The notes: generated from the sequence alone by a model not told the origin. Counted from the first letter of the stretch, positions 9,393 through 18,896 are shown. The stretch: 64,000 nt of DNA from Streptomyces sulfonofaciens (GCF_014656295.1 NZ_BNCD01000005.1:1-64000); one strand, 5' to 3'. Numbers and translations: made by a program.

Positions 9393-11717
9393 ATGCCCCG
9401 GGACGACGGCGCCGCACCGGCCCCCGGCACGCCGGGATCGCACCCGGGGCGGCGGGTCGGCCCCAGGGCGGCCGGTGCGCAGGTCGCCCGGCTGCTGCGC
9501 CTCGCGCGACTCGTGGAGGGCGGCCTGCTGCTCCAGGGCGGTGTGCAGGGCAGCCCCGTGCTGCGGCTCTTCACCCGCTGGGTGCGTCGGCCCCTGCTGC
9601 CCGCGGCGCGGCTGTGGCGGCGCAACATCCAGCTCAGGGTGGTCGCCACCACGCTCCTGATGTCGCTGGGCGTCGTCCTGCTGCTCGGCTTCGTCGTCAT
9701 CGGCCAGGTCCGCAACGGCCTGCTCGACGCCAAGGTGAAGGCGTCCCAGAGCCAGGCGGACGGCGGTTTCCGCGCCGCCAAGGACAAGGCGGACGCCGCC
9801 AGCACCGACACCGGCCAGGGCGCCGCGACCACCCCGGACGGCCGCCCCGAGCAGAACGCCTCCGCCTGGATGAACGACCTCGTGGGCCAGCTCTCCAGCG
9901 GCGGCCAGAGCGCCTTCGACGTGGCCACGCTGACGCCGGGCGGCGACGGCGACGCCAGCAGTGTCCGCGCACCCCGCGCGTCCGGAGGCGTGGACCCCAT
10001 CCAGAGCGTCCCCGACGACCTGCGCGGCAGGATCGCCCGGACCGCCGGCGCTTCCCAGAGCTACACCAGGATCATCTACAGCGACGGCCAGGACTCCCAG
10101 CCCGGCCTGGTGATCGGCAAGCAGCTCAACGGCCTGAACGGCAACTCCTACGAGCTGTACTACTTCTTCCCGCTCTCCCAGGAGGAGAAGTCGCTGAGCC
10201 TCGTCAAGGGGACGCTGGCGACGGCGGGGCTCTTCGTGGTGGTGCTGCTCGGGGCCATCGCCTGGCTCGTCGTACGGCAGGTGGTCACGCCCGTACGGAT
10301 GGCCGCGGGGATCGCGGAGCGGCTCTCCGCGGGCCGCCTCCAGGAGCGGATGAAGGTCACCGGCGAGGACGACATCGCACGTCTGGGCGAGGCATTCAAC
10401 AAGATGGCGCAGAACCTCCAGCTCAAGATCCAGCAGTTGGAGGACCTCTCCCGGATGCAGCGCCGCTTCGTCTCGGACGTCTCCCACGAGCTGCGCACCC
10501 CGCTGACGACGGTACGGATGGCGGCCGACGTCATCCATGAGGCCCGTGAGGACTTCGACCCGGTCACCGCGCGCTCCGCGGAGCTGCTCGCCGACCAACT
10601 GGACCGCTTCGAGTCGCTGCTCGCCGACCTGCTGGAGATCAGCCGCTTCGACGCGGGGGCGGCGGCTCTGGAGGCCGAGCCGATCGACCTGCGGGAGGTC
10701 GTGCGGCGCGTGGTCGGCGGTGCGGAGCCGCTGGCCGAGCGCAAGGGCTCGCGGATCCGGGTCGTCGGCGACCACCAGCCCGTCGTCGCGGAGGCCGATG
10801 CCCGCAGGGTGGAGCGCGTGCTGCGCAACCTCGTGGTGAACGCGGTGGAGCACGGTGACGGCCGGGACGTCGTGGTGCGGCTCGCCGCAGCGGGCGGCGC
10901 GGTCGCCGTTGCGGTACGCGACTACGGCGTCGGCCTCAAACCGGGAGAGGCGACGCGTGTTTTCAGCCGTTTTTGGCGGGCCGACCCGGCGCGTGCCCGC
11001 ACCACCGGCGGCACCGGTCTGGGGCTGTCCATCGCCCTGGAGGACGCCCGGCTGCACGGCGGCTGGCTACAGGCATGGGGCGAGCCGGGTGGCGGCTCGC
11101 AGTTCCGGCTGACGCTGCCGCGCACCGCCGACGAACCGCTCAGAGGCTCCCCGATCCCGCTGGAGCCCGACGACTCCCGGCGCAACCGGCACCTGCGCGA
11201 GGCGCGTCTGCCACGCGCGCGTGCCGCACTTCCGCCCGGGACCGGGGCCGCCAGCCGTACCGGTGCCGGCACCGGTACGGGCACCACGCAGCCGTCCGGC
11301 AGCGGTCGTGGCGGCCACTCCACGGCGTCCGGGCCGTCCGGTACGGCGCCCCCGTCCGGCACGGCGCACGGGGCGGCGCGGGGTTCGGCGCACGGGGCCG
11401 CGCCCGGTTCGGGCGCGGCCGCCGCCGACCCGACCGCCCTGCCGGGCAACGGCTCACGCGTCGTACCGCGTGGCACCAGCGACGCCGGCACCGGCACCAC
11501 CGGCACCACCGGCAGCGCCGACGGCGACGCCCGGGTGCCCGGCCCGCAGGGCCACTCCGCCGAAAGCGCACAGCACGCGCACAAGGCGTACGACACCGGG
11601 GCGCAGCACGATGCGCACACCCCGGGAGAGCGGCAGACCGCGCACGGTCCGGGCGGCGTGCCCGCCGCCGACACCGTCGGCAACCGGCTCACGGAAGGAA
11701 GGGCCGCTCGTGGCTGA
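9393..11717 (+). CDS. mtrB: Sensor histidine kinase MtrB
   Basis: The 774-residue kinase has a basic cytoplasmic N-terminus, a first membrane segment (VVATTLLMSLGVVLLLGFVV), an extracytoplasmic sensor domain, a second membrane segment (TLATAGLFVVVLLGAIAWLVV) and a HAMP linker. The H-box FVSDVSHELRTPL follows with phosphorylated H365, then N-box RNLVVNAVEHG and G-boxes DYGVGL and GTGLGLSIA. It phosphorylates MtrA. After the ATPase domain (ends near residue 577) there is an unusual tail of about 197 residues made almost only of Gly, Ala, Pro, Ser, Thr, His and Arg. Its stop codon lies inside the start of lpqB. Confidence 0.96.
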   Translation: MPRDDGAAPAPGTPGSHPGRRVGPRAAGAQVARLLRLARLVEGGLLLQGGVQGSPVLRLFTRWVRRPLLPAARLWRRNIQLRVVATTLLMSLGVVLLLGFVVIGQVRNGLLDAKVKASQSQADGGFRAAKDKADAASTDTGQGAATTPDGRPEQNASAWMNDLVGQLSSGGQSAFDVATLTPGGDGDASSVRAPRASGGVDPIQSVPDDLRGRIARTAGASQSYTRIIYSDGQDSQPGLVIGKQLNGLNGNSYELYYFFPLSQEEKSLSLVKGTLATAGLFVVVLLGAIAWLVVRQVVTPVRMAAGIAERLSAGRLQERMKVTGEDDIARLGEAFNKMAQNLQLKIQQLEDLSRMQRRFVSDVSHELRTPLTTVRMAADVIHEAREDFDPVTARSAELLADQLDRFESLLADLLEISRFDAGAAALEAEPIDLREVVRRVVGGAEPLAERKGSRIRVVGDHQPVVAEADARRVERVLRNLVVNAVEHGDGRDVVVRLAAAGGAVAVAVRDYGVGLKPGEATRVFSRFWRADPARARTTGGTGLGLSIALEDARLHGGWLQAWGEPGGGSQFRLTLPRTADEPLRGSPIPLEPDDSRRNRHLREARLPRARAALPPGTGAASRTGAGTGTGTTQPSGSGRGGHSTASGPSGTAPPSGTAHGAARGSAHGAAPGSGAAAADPTALPGNGSRVVPRGTSDAGTGTTGTTGSADGDARVPGPQGHSAESAQHAHKAYDTGAQHDAHTPGERQTAHGPGGVPAADTVGNRLTEGRAARG

Positions 11718-13572
11718 AGGGGGGCTCCGGGGCGGGCTCGGACGGATACGGCGCTGCGGGCTGCTGCTCGGCGGTGCCGTGGTGCTGCTGGCGGGCTGTG
11801 CTTCCATGCCGGACAGCGGTGACCTGCGCGGCGTCGAGGCCTCGCAGCGGCCCGACTCGCAGGTGCGGGTCTTCGCCATGCCGCCGCGTGAGAGCGCCGG
11901 GCCCGACGAGATCGTGCAGGGTTTCCTGGAGGCGCTGACCAGCGACGACCCCAAGTTCGAGATGGCGCGCAAGTACCTGACGCAGGACGCTTCGAGGACC
12001 TGGCACCCGGAGCTGTCCACCACGGTGCTCGCCGAGGGGCCGAACGCCGAGCACGTCGCCGACCGCAGCGGCTACGACGGCGACTCGGGCCGCCAGTACA
12101 TCCTGAAGGGCCACCAGGTCGCCACCGTCGACGAGCAGCACGCCTACCAGCCCGCCGACGCCGCCTTCACCGAGACCGTCCACCTGAGCATGGCGAAGGA
12201 GGCCGGGCACCAGGAGTGGCGCATCGACCGGCCGCCGGAGGGGATCGTGCTCGGGGCCTCCGACTTCCAGCGCATCTACCGGCCGGTCAACAAGTACTAC
12301 TTCGCGTCGGAGCCCGGGTCCGGTGCGGACGACGGTGTCTCCACCCCCGGGCGTATGGTGGCCGACCCGGTCTACGTACGCCAACGCGTCGACCCGGTGA
12401 CCCAGACCGTACGGGCCCTGCTCGACGGCCCCACACAATGGCTCAATCCGGTGGTCCGGACGAGTTTCCCCGCCGGAACGCGGCTGAAGGCGGGTGTCAA
12501 GGCCCTGGCACCCGACGACCAGAACAGGCTCAAGGTGCCGCTGAACGCGCGCGCCGAGCGGGTCGGTCGCGCCCAGTGCCAGCAGATGGCGGCCCAGGTC
12601 GTCTTCACCCTCCAGGACCTGACCTCCACCGGCATCACCGACGTGGAGCTCCAGCGCCCGGACGGCTCGCCGTTGTGCGAGCTGAACGAGGACCACGCGG
12701 AGGCCATCGCGCCCCTTCACACCGCGGACCGCGCCGGCTACCAGTACTTCCTCGACGCCGAACACCGGCTCGTCAGGCTGCCCGGCACCGGCACGGGCGG
12801 CGACGCCGCGCCGCAGCGGGCGCCGGGCCCGTTCGGCGAGGGAGCCAAGGCCATGAGCAAGATCGCGGTGTCCCGCGACGAGCTGCACGCCGCCGGGGTG
12901 TCGCTGAACGGCCGCGACCTGTACGTCGCCGACCTCCTCTCCGGAGCCTCGTACGGCGACCCGCTGCTGCACAGCCGGGCCAAGTCCGAGGACGACCGCC
13001 TCACGGCCCCCAGTTGGGACGGCCAGGGCGACCTGTGGGTGGCCGACCGCGATCCCGGCAGGCCGCGACTGCTGCTGCTGGAGCACGGCACGGGTGACGT
13101 GCTCGACGTCTCCACGCCGGGCCTCGAACCGTCCCACATCGAGGCGGTGCGGGCGGCTGCGGACGGCGTCAGGATCGCGCTGCTCGTCGAGGAGGACGGC
13201 AGGAAGACGCTCCAGATCGGCCGGATCGAGCGGAGCGGCGGCGACGACCCCCAGGTCACCATCGCCGACCTGCGCCCCGGAGCACCGCAGATGGAGGAGG
13301 TCACGGCCATGTCCTGGGCCGGCGGCAGCCGTCTGGTGGTGGTCGGCCGCGAGTCCGGCGGCGTGCAGCAGGTGCGGTACGTGCAGTGTGACGGCTCGGC
13401 GCCCGCGAGCGGCGTCCTGCCGGGTCTGAACGGTGTCAAGGAGGTCGCGGCGGCCGACGACGACCTGCTCCCGCTGCTGGCGCACTCCGACGACGGCATC
13501 GTCCGCATGCCGCCCGGCGCCCCCTGGCAGACCGTGCTCAAGAGCGGGACGTCGCCGGCCTACCCGGGGTAG
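11710..13572 (+). CDS. lpqB: Lipoprotein LpqB, MtrAB accessory protein
   Basis: The 620-residue lipoprotein begins with a GTG that overlaps the mtrB stop by 8 nt and is preceded by GGAAGGA. The signal peptide LLLGGAVVLLAGC gives a lipobox with Cys30. The mature protein has an N-terminal NTF2-like region, a GerMN domain (around residues 205-300) and a C-terminal seven-bladed beta-propeller-like LpqB domain. In mycobacteria LpqB contacts the extracellular domain of MtrB and tunes MtrA phosphorylation. The translational overlap is consistent with stoichiometric synthesis of sensor and lipoprotein. Confidence 0.95.
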   Translation: MAEGGLRGGLGRIRRCGLLLGGAVVLLAGCASMPDSGDLRGVEASQRPDSQVRVFAMPPRESAGPDEIVQGFLEALTSDDPKFEMARKYLTQDASRTWHPELSTTVLAEGPNAEHVADRSGYDGDSGRQYILKGHQVATVDEQHAYQPADAAFTETVHLSMAKEAGHQEWRIDRPPEGIVLGASDFQRIYRPVNKYYFASEPGSGADDGVSTPGRMVADPVYVRQRVDPVTQTVRALLDGPTQWLNPVVRTSFPAGTRLKAGVKALAPDDQNRLKVPLNARAERVGRAQCQQMAAQVVFTLQDLTSTGITDVELQRPDGSPLCELNEDHAEAIAPLHTADRAGYQYFLDAEHRLVRLPGTGTGGDAAPQRAPGPFGEGAKAMSKIAVSRDELHAAGVSLNGRDLYVADLLSGASYGDPLLHSRAKSEDDRLTAPSWDGQGDLWVADRDPGRPRLLLLEHGTGDVLDVSTPGLEPSHIEAVRAAADGVRIALLVEEDGRKTLQIGRIERSGGDDPQVTIADLRPGAPQMEEVTAMSWAGGSRLVVVGRESGGVQQVRYVQCDGSAPASGVLPGLNGVKEVAAADDDLLPLLAHSDDGIVRMPPGAPWQTVLKSGTSPAYPG

Positions 13573-13770
13573 GCGGCGGGTGCGCCCGGGTGGGCACCCG
13601 TGTGCGCCCGGGGCGGCACCAGGCCCGTCCGGGGCAGGCCGCGGGTACGCCCGAGGGTCAGGTCCGCGCCGCACCCGTCGACCGCGGGGGTTGCGCACCG
13701 CACGGAGTTGTCCACAGGGGGTTTTCCACAGGGGTGGTCCGGCTCCGGGGGCGTTGGCACAGTGGGCGGC

Positions 13771-14580
13771 ATGAGGGCGTGGTGGCAGGACGTCATGGAC
13801 CTCGTGGTGCCGTCCGAGTGCGCTGGCTGCGGACGGCCTCGCGCGGTGGTGTGCGCGGTCTGCGCCCGCGCACTGCACAGCTCTCCGCCCCGCAGGGTGC
13901 ACCCCGTGCCCGAGCCCTCCGGCCTCCCCGCGGTGTACGCCGCCGCCCCGTACGCGGACGCCGTGCGCGCCCTCCTGCTCGCCCACAAGGAGCGCGGCGC
14001 CCTGGCCCTCGCCCGCCCGCTCGGTACCGCGCTCGCGGCCGCGGTACGGGCCGCCGCGGGGGGCCGTGGTGCTGCCGCCGGGCCCGTGCTGCTCGTCCCC
14101 GTGCCCTCGGCGGGAGGGGCCGTGCGGGCGCGTGGGCATGATCCCGTGCGGCGGATCGCGCTGGCCGCCGCGGCCGAGCTGCGCCGCTCCGGCACTCCGG
14201 CCCGGGTGCTCGCGGCGCTGCGCCAGCGTCGAGCGGTCGCCGACCAGTCGAGCCTGAGCCCCGCCCAGCGGGGCGCCAACGTCGCGGGCGCACTGGGCGC
14301 CGCCCCGGGCACGGGCGCCGTGCTGCGCGCCGCCGGCCGCGTAGTCCTCGTCGACGACCTGGTGACGACGGGGGCCACTCTCGCCGAGGCGGCGCGTGCA
14401 TTAAGTGCGGCCGGAGTGGAAAAGCGGACCCATGCGGCCGCGGTCGCGGCGGCACCCGACTCCACCGGAGCACCGGGACCCGTTGGAGCCCGCCCGCGGG
14501 CGCGCTTGCGGACTCCCGCCGAGGGGCGGCCGGGAGAACTGCCCCAGAACCTGCATCACCGCAGGTCGGAAGAGGATTAG
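13771..14580 (+). CDS. comF: ComF family phosphoribosyltransferase-like protein
   Basis: The 269-residue protein has an N-terminal zinc ribbon (SECAGCGRPRAVVCAVCARA, four cysteines in CxxC pairs) and a phosphoribosyltransferase fold with the PRPP-binding motif VVLVDDLVTTGAT. Homologues include ComFC of naturally competent bacteria and the Rv3242c group in actinobacteria, always in the lpqB-hpf interval. The role in Streptomyces is unclear. The start at 13771 is the first ATG that begins the conserved domain; the gap to lpqB is 198 nt. The last 45 residues are divergent and proline/arginine-rich. Confidence 0.9.
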   Translation: MRAWWQDVMDLVVPSECAGCGRPRAVVCAVCARALHSSPPRRVHPVPEPSGLPAVYAAAPYADAVRALLLAHKERGALALARPLGTALAAAVRAAAGGRGAAAGPVLLVPVPSAGGAVRARGHDPVRRIALAAAAELRRSGTPARVLAALRQRRAVADQSSLSPAQRGANVAGALGAAPGTGAVLRAAGRVVLVDDLVTTGATLAEAARALSAAGVEKRTHAAAVAAAPDSTGAPGPVGARPRARLRTPAEGRPGELPQNLHHRRSEED

Positions 14581-14856
14581 CGGACGCGAGGGGAGGTATG
14601 CAGCTAGAGAGGGTGACGACATCCGCACGGGCGAGATACGTTCGATGGTGAGGAATGGCGGAGGCCGTACCCGACACAGTCGAATGTCCCGTTCCGGGCC
14701 CTCGAAATCGCCCGGAAGGGTGGGGTGGAATACCTGCCCGCGGGGGAGGAGGAGGTGGACGTCACCCAGTCCGAGGTTCCGGCACCGACCGGAACCTGGT
14801 GCACAAGGGAGATGCTCCGCCTGCCGAGCGGAGCGGACCCGGGAACGGAGTTCTGC

Positions 14857-15543
14857 GTGGACATCGTCGTCAAGGGCCGCAAGACCGAGGTACCCGACCG
14901 GTTCCGCAAGCACGTGGCCGAGAAGCTGAAGCTGGAGAAGATCCAGAAGCTCGACGGCAAGGTGATCAGCCTCGACGTCGAGGTGTCCAAGGAGCCCAAC
15001 CCGAGGCAGGCGAACCGCTGCGACCGCGTGGAGATCACGCTGCGGTCGCGTGGCCCTGTCATCAGGGCGGAGGCCGCGGCCAGCGACCCGTACGCGGCGC
15101 TCGACCTGGCGACGGACAAGCTGGAGGCGAGGCTTCGCAGGCAGCACGACAAGCGGCGCAGCCGGCGCGGCAGGCCCTCGGCGGCCGAGGTCGCCGACCA
15201 TGTCCCCGACGCGGCACTGCTCAACGGCGACGGCTCCCTCGTGAAGGAGGAGGAGCACACCGTCGCCGTGCCCACGAAGAAGATGGGTTCCCTGGAGGTC
15301 ACGGGCGAGGGCCCGCTCGTGGTCCGTGAGAAGAACCACGTGGCGGCCCCGATGACGCTCGATCAGGCCCTGTACGAGATGGAGCTGGTGGGGCACGACT
15401 TCTACCTGTTCATCGACTCCGAGACGAAGGAGCCCAGCGTCGTCTACCGCCGCCACGCCTATGACTACGGCGTCATCCACCTCACCACCGATCCCATGAT
15501 CGCCGAGCCCCCGCCGGGGGCGGGTGGTGCACTGGGCGGCTGA
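14857..15543 (+). CDS. hpf: Ribosome hibernation promoting factor, long form
   Basis: The 228-residue protein has the N-terminal HPF/RaiA domain (VDIVVKGRKTEVPDRFRKHV onward), a variable linker, and a C-terminal dimerisation domain (MTLDQALYEMELVGHDFYLF). This is the long HPF that by itself pairs 70S ribosomes into inactive 100S dimers. The GTG at 14857 was chosen because GGAG lies 6 nt upstream and the conserved domain starts there; the frame continues open upstream to 14725 without similarity. Long HPF genes are commonly stress or stationary-phase induced, but no promoter was confidently read in the 276-nt upstream gap. Confidence 0.94.
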   Translation: MDIVVKGRKTEVPDRFRKHVAEKLKLEKIQKLDGKVISLDVEVSKEPNPRQANRCDRVEITLRSRGPVIRAEAAASDPYAALDLATDKLEARLRRQHDKRRSRRGRPSAAEVADHVPDAALLNGDGSLVKEEEHTVAVPTKKMGSLEVTGEGPLVVREKNHVAAPMTLDQALYEMELVGHDFYLFIDSETKEPSVVYRRHAYDYGVIHLTTDPMIAEPPPGAGGALGG

Positions 15544-15765
15544 TGCGGCGTATGTGACGCCCACGTCCTGCCGGGGTGCCCCTGGAGCGCCTGTGTGCGC
15601 CCTGGGGGCACCTCCGTGCGACCACATCCGGTCGCTTGCCGTCGTCTCACTGTCTGCCAGGCATGAAATCATGGGCGTCTGCCCAACCGGGGTGCTGTCG
15701 ACCCGGCTTGGCCCTGGACCATCCGGCAGCGAGCAGACGGGCCACGGCCTTCAGGGGGAGGAACG

Positions 15766-16542
15766 ATGGCGGAAAGCTTCGGACCACTGCACGGCGCCCC
15801 GTGCCACGACGCGAACGCCGGGACCGGCGAGGACGACGAGGGCGGCGACGGCATGGGCCCGGACGCGGTCGCATCACGCAAGGAACCCATCAGGGTCCTG
15901 GTGGTGGACGACCACGCCCTCTTCCGCCGCGGCCTGGAGATCGTGCTCGCCGCCGAGGAGGACATCCAGGTCGTGGGAGAGGCGGGCGATGGTGCGGAGG
16001 CCGTGGACAAGGCCGCGGACCTGCTGCCCGACATCATCCTCATGGACGTGCGCATGCCGAAGCGCGGCGGCATCGAGGCCTGCACCTCCATCAAGGAGGT
16101 GGCGCCCAGTGCCAAGATCATCATGCTGACGATCAGCGACGAGGAGGCCGACCTCTACGACGCGATCAAGGCGGGCGCCACCGGTTACCTCCTGAAGGAG
16201 ATCTCCACCGACGAGGTGGCCACCGCCATCCGGGCGGTGGCCGACGGCCAGTCGCAGATCAGTCCCTCCATGGCATCCAAGCTCCTCACGGAGTTCAAGT
16301 CGATGATCCAGCGCACCGACGAGCGCCGTCTGGTGCCCGCGCCCCGGCTCACCGACCGCGAGTTGGAGGTCCTCAAGCTGGTCGCCACCGGGATGAACAA
16401 CCGGGACATCGCCAAAGAGCTCTACATCAGCGAGAACACCGTGAAGAACCATGTGCGCAACATCCTGGAGAAGCTCCAGCTCCACTCCCGGATGGAGGCC
16501 GTGGTCTACGCGATGCGGGAGAAGATCCTGGAGATCCGCTAG
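15766..16542 (+). CDS. Orphan NarL/FixJ-family response regulator
   Basis: The 258-residue protein has a 40-residue acidic N-terminal extension. A receiver domain follows (VLVVDDH at 44-50, phospho-acceptor D94 in ILMDVRMPKRGG, TISD, conserved Lys in LLKEIS), then a LuxR-type helix-turn-helix (LTDRELEVLKLVATGMNNRD through SENTVKNHVRNILEKL). A ribosome site GGGGGAGGAACG precedes the ATG. No histidine kinase is adjacent, so its partner is unknown. The position between hpf and secA is conserved in Streptomyces. The N-terminal extension could mean that a later start is used. Confidence 0.93.
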   Translation: MAESFGPLHGAPCHDANAGTGEDDEGGDGMGPDAVASRKEPIRVLVVDDHALFRRGLEIVLAAEEDIQVVGEAGDGAEAVDKAADLLPDIILMDVRMPKRGGIEACTSIKEVAPSAKIIMLTISDEEADLYDAIKAGATGYLLKEISTDEVATAIRAVADGQSQISPSMASKLLTEFKSMIQRTDERRLVPAPRLTDRELEVLKLVATGMNNRDIAKELYISENTVKNHVRNILEKLQLHSRMEAVVYAMREKILEIR

Positions 16543-16559
16543 CCCCTGGGCCTGCGGGG

Positions 16560-16597
16560 ACCGGCCGACCAGGAACCGGCCGACCAGGAACCGGCCC
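16560..16597. repeat. 15-bp tandem repeat in a convergent gap
   Basis: Two exact copies of ACCGGCCGACCAGGA lie head to tail (16560-16574, 16575-16589), followed by a partial third copy. They lie just after the response-regulator stop, within the 273-nt gap before the convergent winged-helix gene. No terminator with a T-run was seen there. Confidence 0.75.
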
Positions 16598-16815
16598 GTC
16601 ACGCGCCTGCCGGTCACCGGCTGCCGGTCGAGGAGCGGTCGGCCCGGCCCCTTGCGCCCCCGGAACCAGCCGGGTCGGCGGCCCGGACCGCGCCGGCCCG
16701 GCCCGCTCGCAGGCCCCGCTCGAAGGCCCCGCCGACCGCAGACCGCGTTGGTCCGGTGCACTCGGCACGCTCCGGCTGACCCGGCCCGTCCGCGACCCCC
16801 GGCAGGTCCCGCGGC

Positions 16816-18036
16816 TCACCCGAGTGCCCGGGCCAGCTCCTCGCCCAGTGGTTCCCGCAGCTCAGGTGCGTCGACGCGTTCAAGGCGGACATCCGAGCAG
16901 CCCACCCACCCGGCGGCCGCCACCAGCGCCTCGGCCACTCCGCGCAGTGCCTTGCGGTCGGTCAGTGACATGCTCACCTGCTTGGCCACCAGGGTCTCGC
17001 CCGAGCGCGCCGGGTCCACCCGCCCGACCAGCCGCCCGCCCGCCAGCACCGGCATCGCGAAATAGCCGTACACCCGCTTCTGCCGGGGCACGTACGCCTC
17101 CAGACGGTGACTGAAGCCGAAGATCCGCTCCGTACGCGCACGCTCCCAGATGAGCGAGTCGAAGGGGGAGAGCAGGGTCGTACGGTGCCGGCCGCGCGGG
17201 GATGTCTCCAGGGCGGCGGGATCGGCCCAGGCGTTGGCCCGCCCGGCCGTGCCGCCGGACTTCGACCAGCCCTCGACCCGGACGGGCACGAGGCCGGAGT
17301 CCGCGACCACGGCGTCGAACTGCTCGCCCCTGAGGCGGTGGTAGTCCGCTATGTCAGCACGGGTGCCCACGCCGAGCGCCCGGCCCGCCTGGCGCACCAG
17401 GCGGCGCAGGCACTCGTGGTCGTCGAGGTCGTCGTGCAGCAGCTCGGCGGGGACGGCGCGCTCCGCGAGGTCGTAGACCCGCTTCCAGCTACGGCGCCGG
17501 GTGCACACCACCTCCCCGTACATCAGGGCGCGCTCGACGGCGACCTTGGCCGCCGACCAGTCCCACCACGGGCCGCCGTTCTTCGCGCCGCCCAACTCGG
17601 TGGCCGTCAGGGGGCCTTCCGCGCGCAACTGCTTGATCACCTGGTCGTAGGTGCCGTCCGGGAGGGCGTGGTTCCAGTGCGGACGGGAGCGGTAGGCGCG
17701 GCGGCGGAAGGCGAAGTGCGGCCACTCCTCGACGGGCAGCACGCAGGCGGCGTGCGACCAGTACTCGAAGGCGTGCGGAGGGCGGGCGGGGTCGGGTGTC
17801 CAGTACGCCTCCTCCACCGCGCGGCGGCCGACGGCGCCCAGGCGCGCGTACGGCACCAGCTCGTGGCTGCGGGCCAGCACGGAGATCGTGTCGAGCTGGA
17901 CGGCGCCGAGGTGCCGCAGCACGCCCCGCACCCCGCTCCTGCGGTCCGGCGCCCCCAGCAGACCCTGGGCACGCAGCGCTGTCCGGCGGGCCTCCTCGGC
18001 GGAGAGTTCGGCAACAGGCGGCGGCTGACTCGTCAT
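16816..18036 (-). CDS. Winged-helix protein of the AlkX/YcaQ (HTH_42) family
   Basis: The 406-residue protein matches the family of E. coli YcaQ/AlkX and Streptomyces AlkZ, DNA glycosylases that open bulky alkyl and interstrand crosslink lesions. It has the N-terminal VRGVLRHLGAVQLDTISVLA segment, whose Q-L-D motif is the YcaQ-type catalytic signature rather than the Q-x-Q of AlkZ. It also has SHELVPYARLG and a C-terminal winged helix. The start is either ATG 18036 or the in-frame ATG at 18048; neither has a strong ribosome site. I infer a housekeeping repair role because no biosynthetic cluster is near. Confidence 0.82.
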   Translation of the reverse strand: MTSQPPPVAELSAEEARRTALRAQGLLGAPDRRSGVRGVLRHLGAVQLDTISVLARSHELVPYARLGAVGRRAVEEAYWTPDPARPPHAFEYWSHAACVLPVEEWPHFAFRRRAYRSRPHWNHALPDGTYDQVIKQLRAEGPLTATELGGAKNGGPWWDWSAAKVAVERALMYGEVVCTRRRSWKRVYDLAERAVPAELLHDDLDDHECLRRLVRQAGRALGVGTRADIADYHRLRGEQFDAVVADSGLVPVRVEGWSKSGGTAGRANAWADPAALETSPRGRHRTTLLSPFDSLIWERARTERIFGFSHRLEAYVPRQKRVYGYFAMPVLAGGRLVGRVDPARSGETLVAKQVSMSLTDRKALRGVAEALVAAAGWVGCSDVRLERVDAPELREPLGEELARALG

Positions 18037-18070
18037 GCGGAAAACCATAAGCGGCGGCACTGACAGCCCA

Positions 18071-18299
18071 CCCCGGCCGCTCGCAGCGGCGACCCGCCCC
18101 GGCCGCTGGCACTGACAGCCTGCCCCGGCCGCTGGCACCGGCGACCTGCCCCGGCCGCTGGCACCCGCGGCCCGCACCGGTCGTCCGGAGCGGCGGCCCG
18201 CCCCGGCCGCTCGCACCCGTGGCCCGCACCGGTGCGACCGTCCGGTGCCGGCCTCGTCGACCGTCCGGTGCCGGCCGCATCGAGCGCCCGGTGCCGGTC
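18071..18299. repeat. 26-bp and 23-bp period tandem repeats
   Basis: CCCCGGCCGCT recurs at 18071, 18097, 18123, 18149 and 18201, that is every 26 bp with one degenerate slot at 18175. It is followed by three copies of a CCGGTGCCGG-containing block starting at 18236, 18259 and 18282 with a 23-bp period. The array fills the gap between the winged-helix gene start and the GNAT gene stop, both on the minus strand. No gene is seen in it. Confidence 0.85.
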
Positions 18300-18896
18300 T
18301 CACCGGTCGTCCGGAGCGGGAAGGTACGCGTTCGCGGTGGGCAGTCCCAGGTCGGAGGGGAGCAGGGCGCCCACCCAGCAGTCGCGGCGGGTGCCCTGGT
18401 GGATGGTGGCGGAGCGCAACACGCCCTCCAGGGTGAAGCCCGCCTTCTCGGCCACCGCCCGTGAGGCGGCGTTGCCGACCTCGGCACGCCACTCCAGCCG
18501 CTCGATGCCCGCGCGGGTGAACGCCCAGCGGGCCACCGCCAGTGCCGCCTCGGTGACGTAGCCGCGGCCCCGGTGCTCGCGCGTCGCCCAGAAGCCGATC
18601 TCCGCGGTGTTCATCACGCGCTGGGTGACGCCCACCATCGCGGCCAGCGCGGTGTGCCCGCCCGGCGCGTCGTCCTCGCGCAGGAAGGCGCCGAAGGTGA
18701 ACATCGTGCCGTTCCGCCAGCCGTCAGGGACCTGCTGCGCGAGGAAGCTCTCCGCGTGGTCGGTCAGGTACGGTGACGGGATCATCGTCCAGCGCTGAAT
18801 GCCGGGGTCCTGGCAGGCGGCGTGCACCTCCCGGGCGTCCTCGACACGCACCGTGCGCAGGAGGAGCCGGGCCGTGGTCAGAGTCTCGGGTTCCAT
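18300..18896 (-). CDS. GNAT family N-acetyltransferase (RimJ/RimL type)
   Basis: The 198-residue protein begins METPETL-like (MEPETLTTARLLLRTVRVED), the usual opening of RimJ/RimL-type acetyltransferases. It carries the acetyl-CoA binding segment REHRGRGYVTEA and the closing motif NAASRAVAEKAGFTLEG. The substrate, a protein N-terminus or a small molecule, cannot be told from sequence. Its start diverges from secA across 195 bp. A long open frame continues upstream of this ATG antisense to secA and is not coding. Confidence 0.9.
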   Translation of the reverse strand: MEPETLTTARLLLRTVRVEDAREVHAACQDPGIQRWTMIPSPYLTDHAESFLAQQVPDGWRNGTMFTFGAFLREDDAPGGHTALAAMVGVTQRVMNTAEIGFWATREHRGRGYVTEAALAVARWAFTRAGIERLEWRAEVGNAASRAVAEKAGFTLEGVLRSATIHQGTRRDCWVGALLPSDLGLPTANAYLPAPDDR

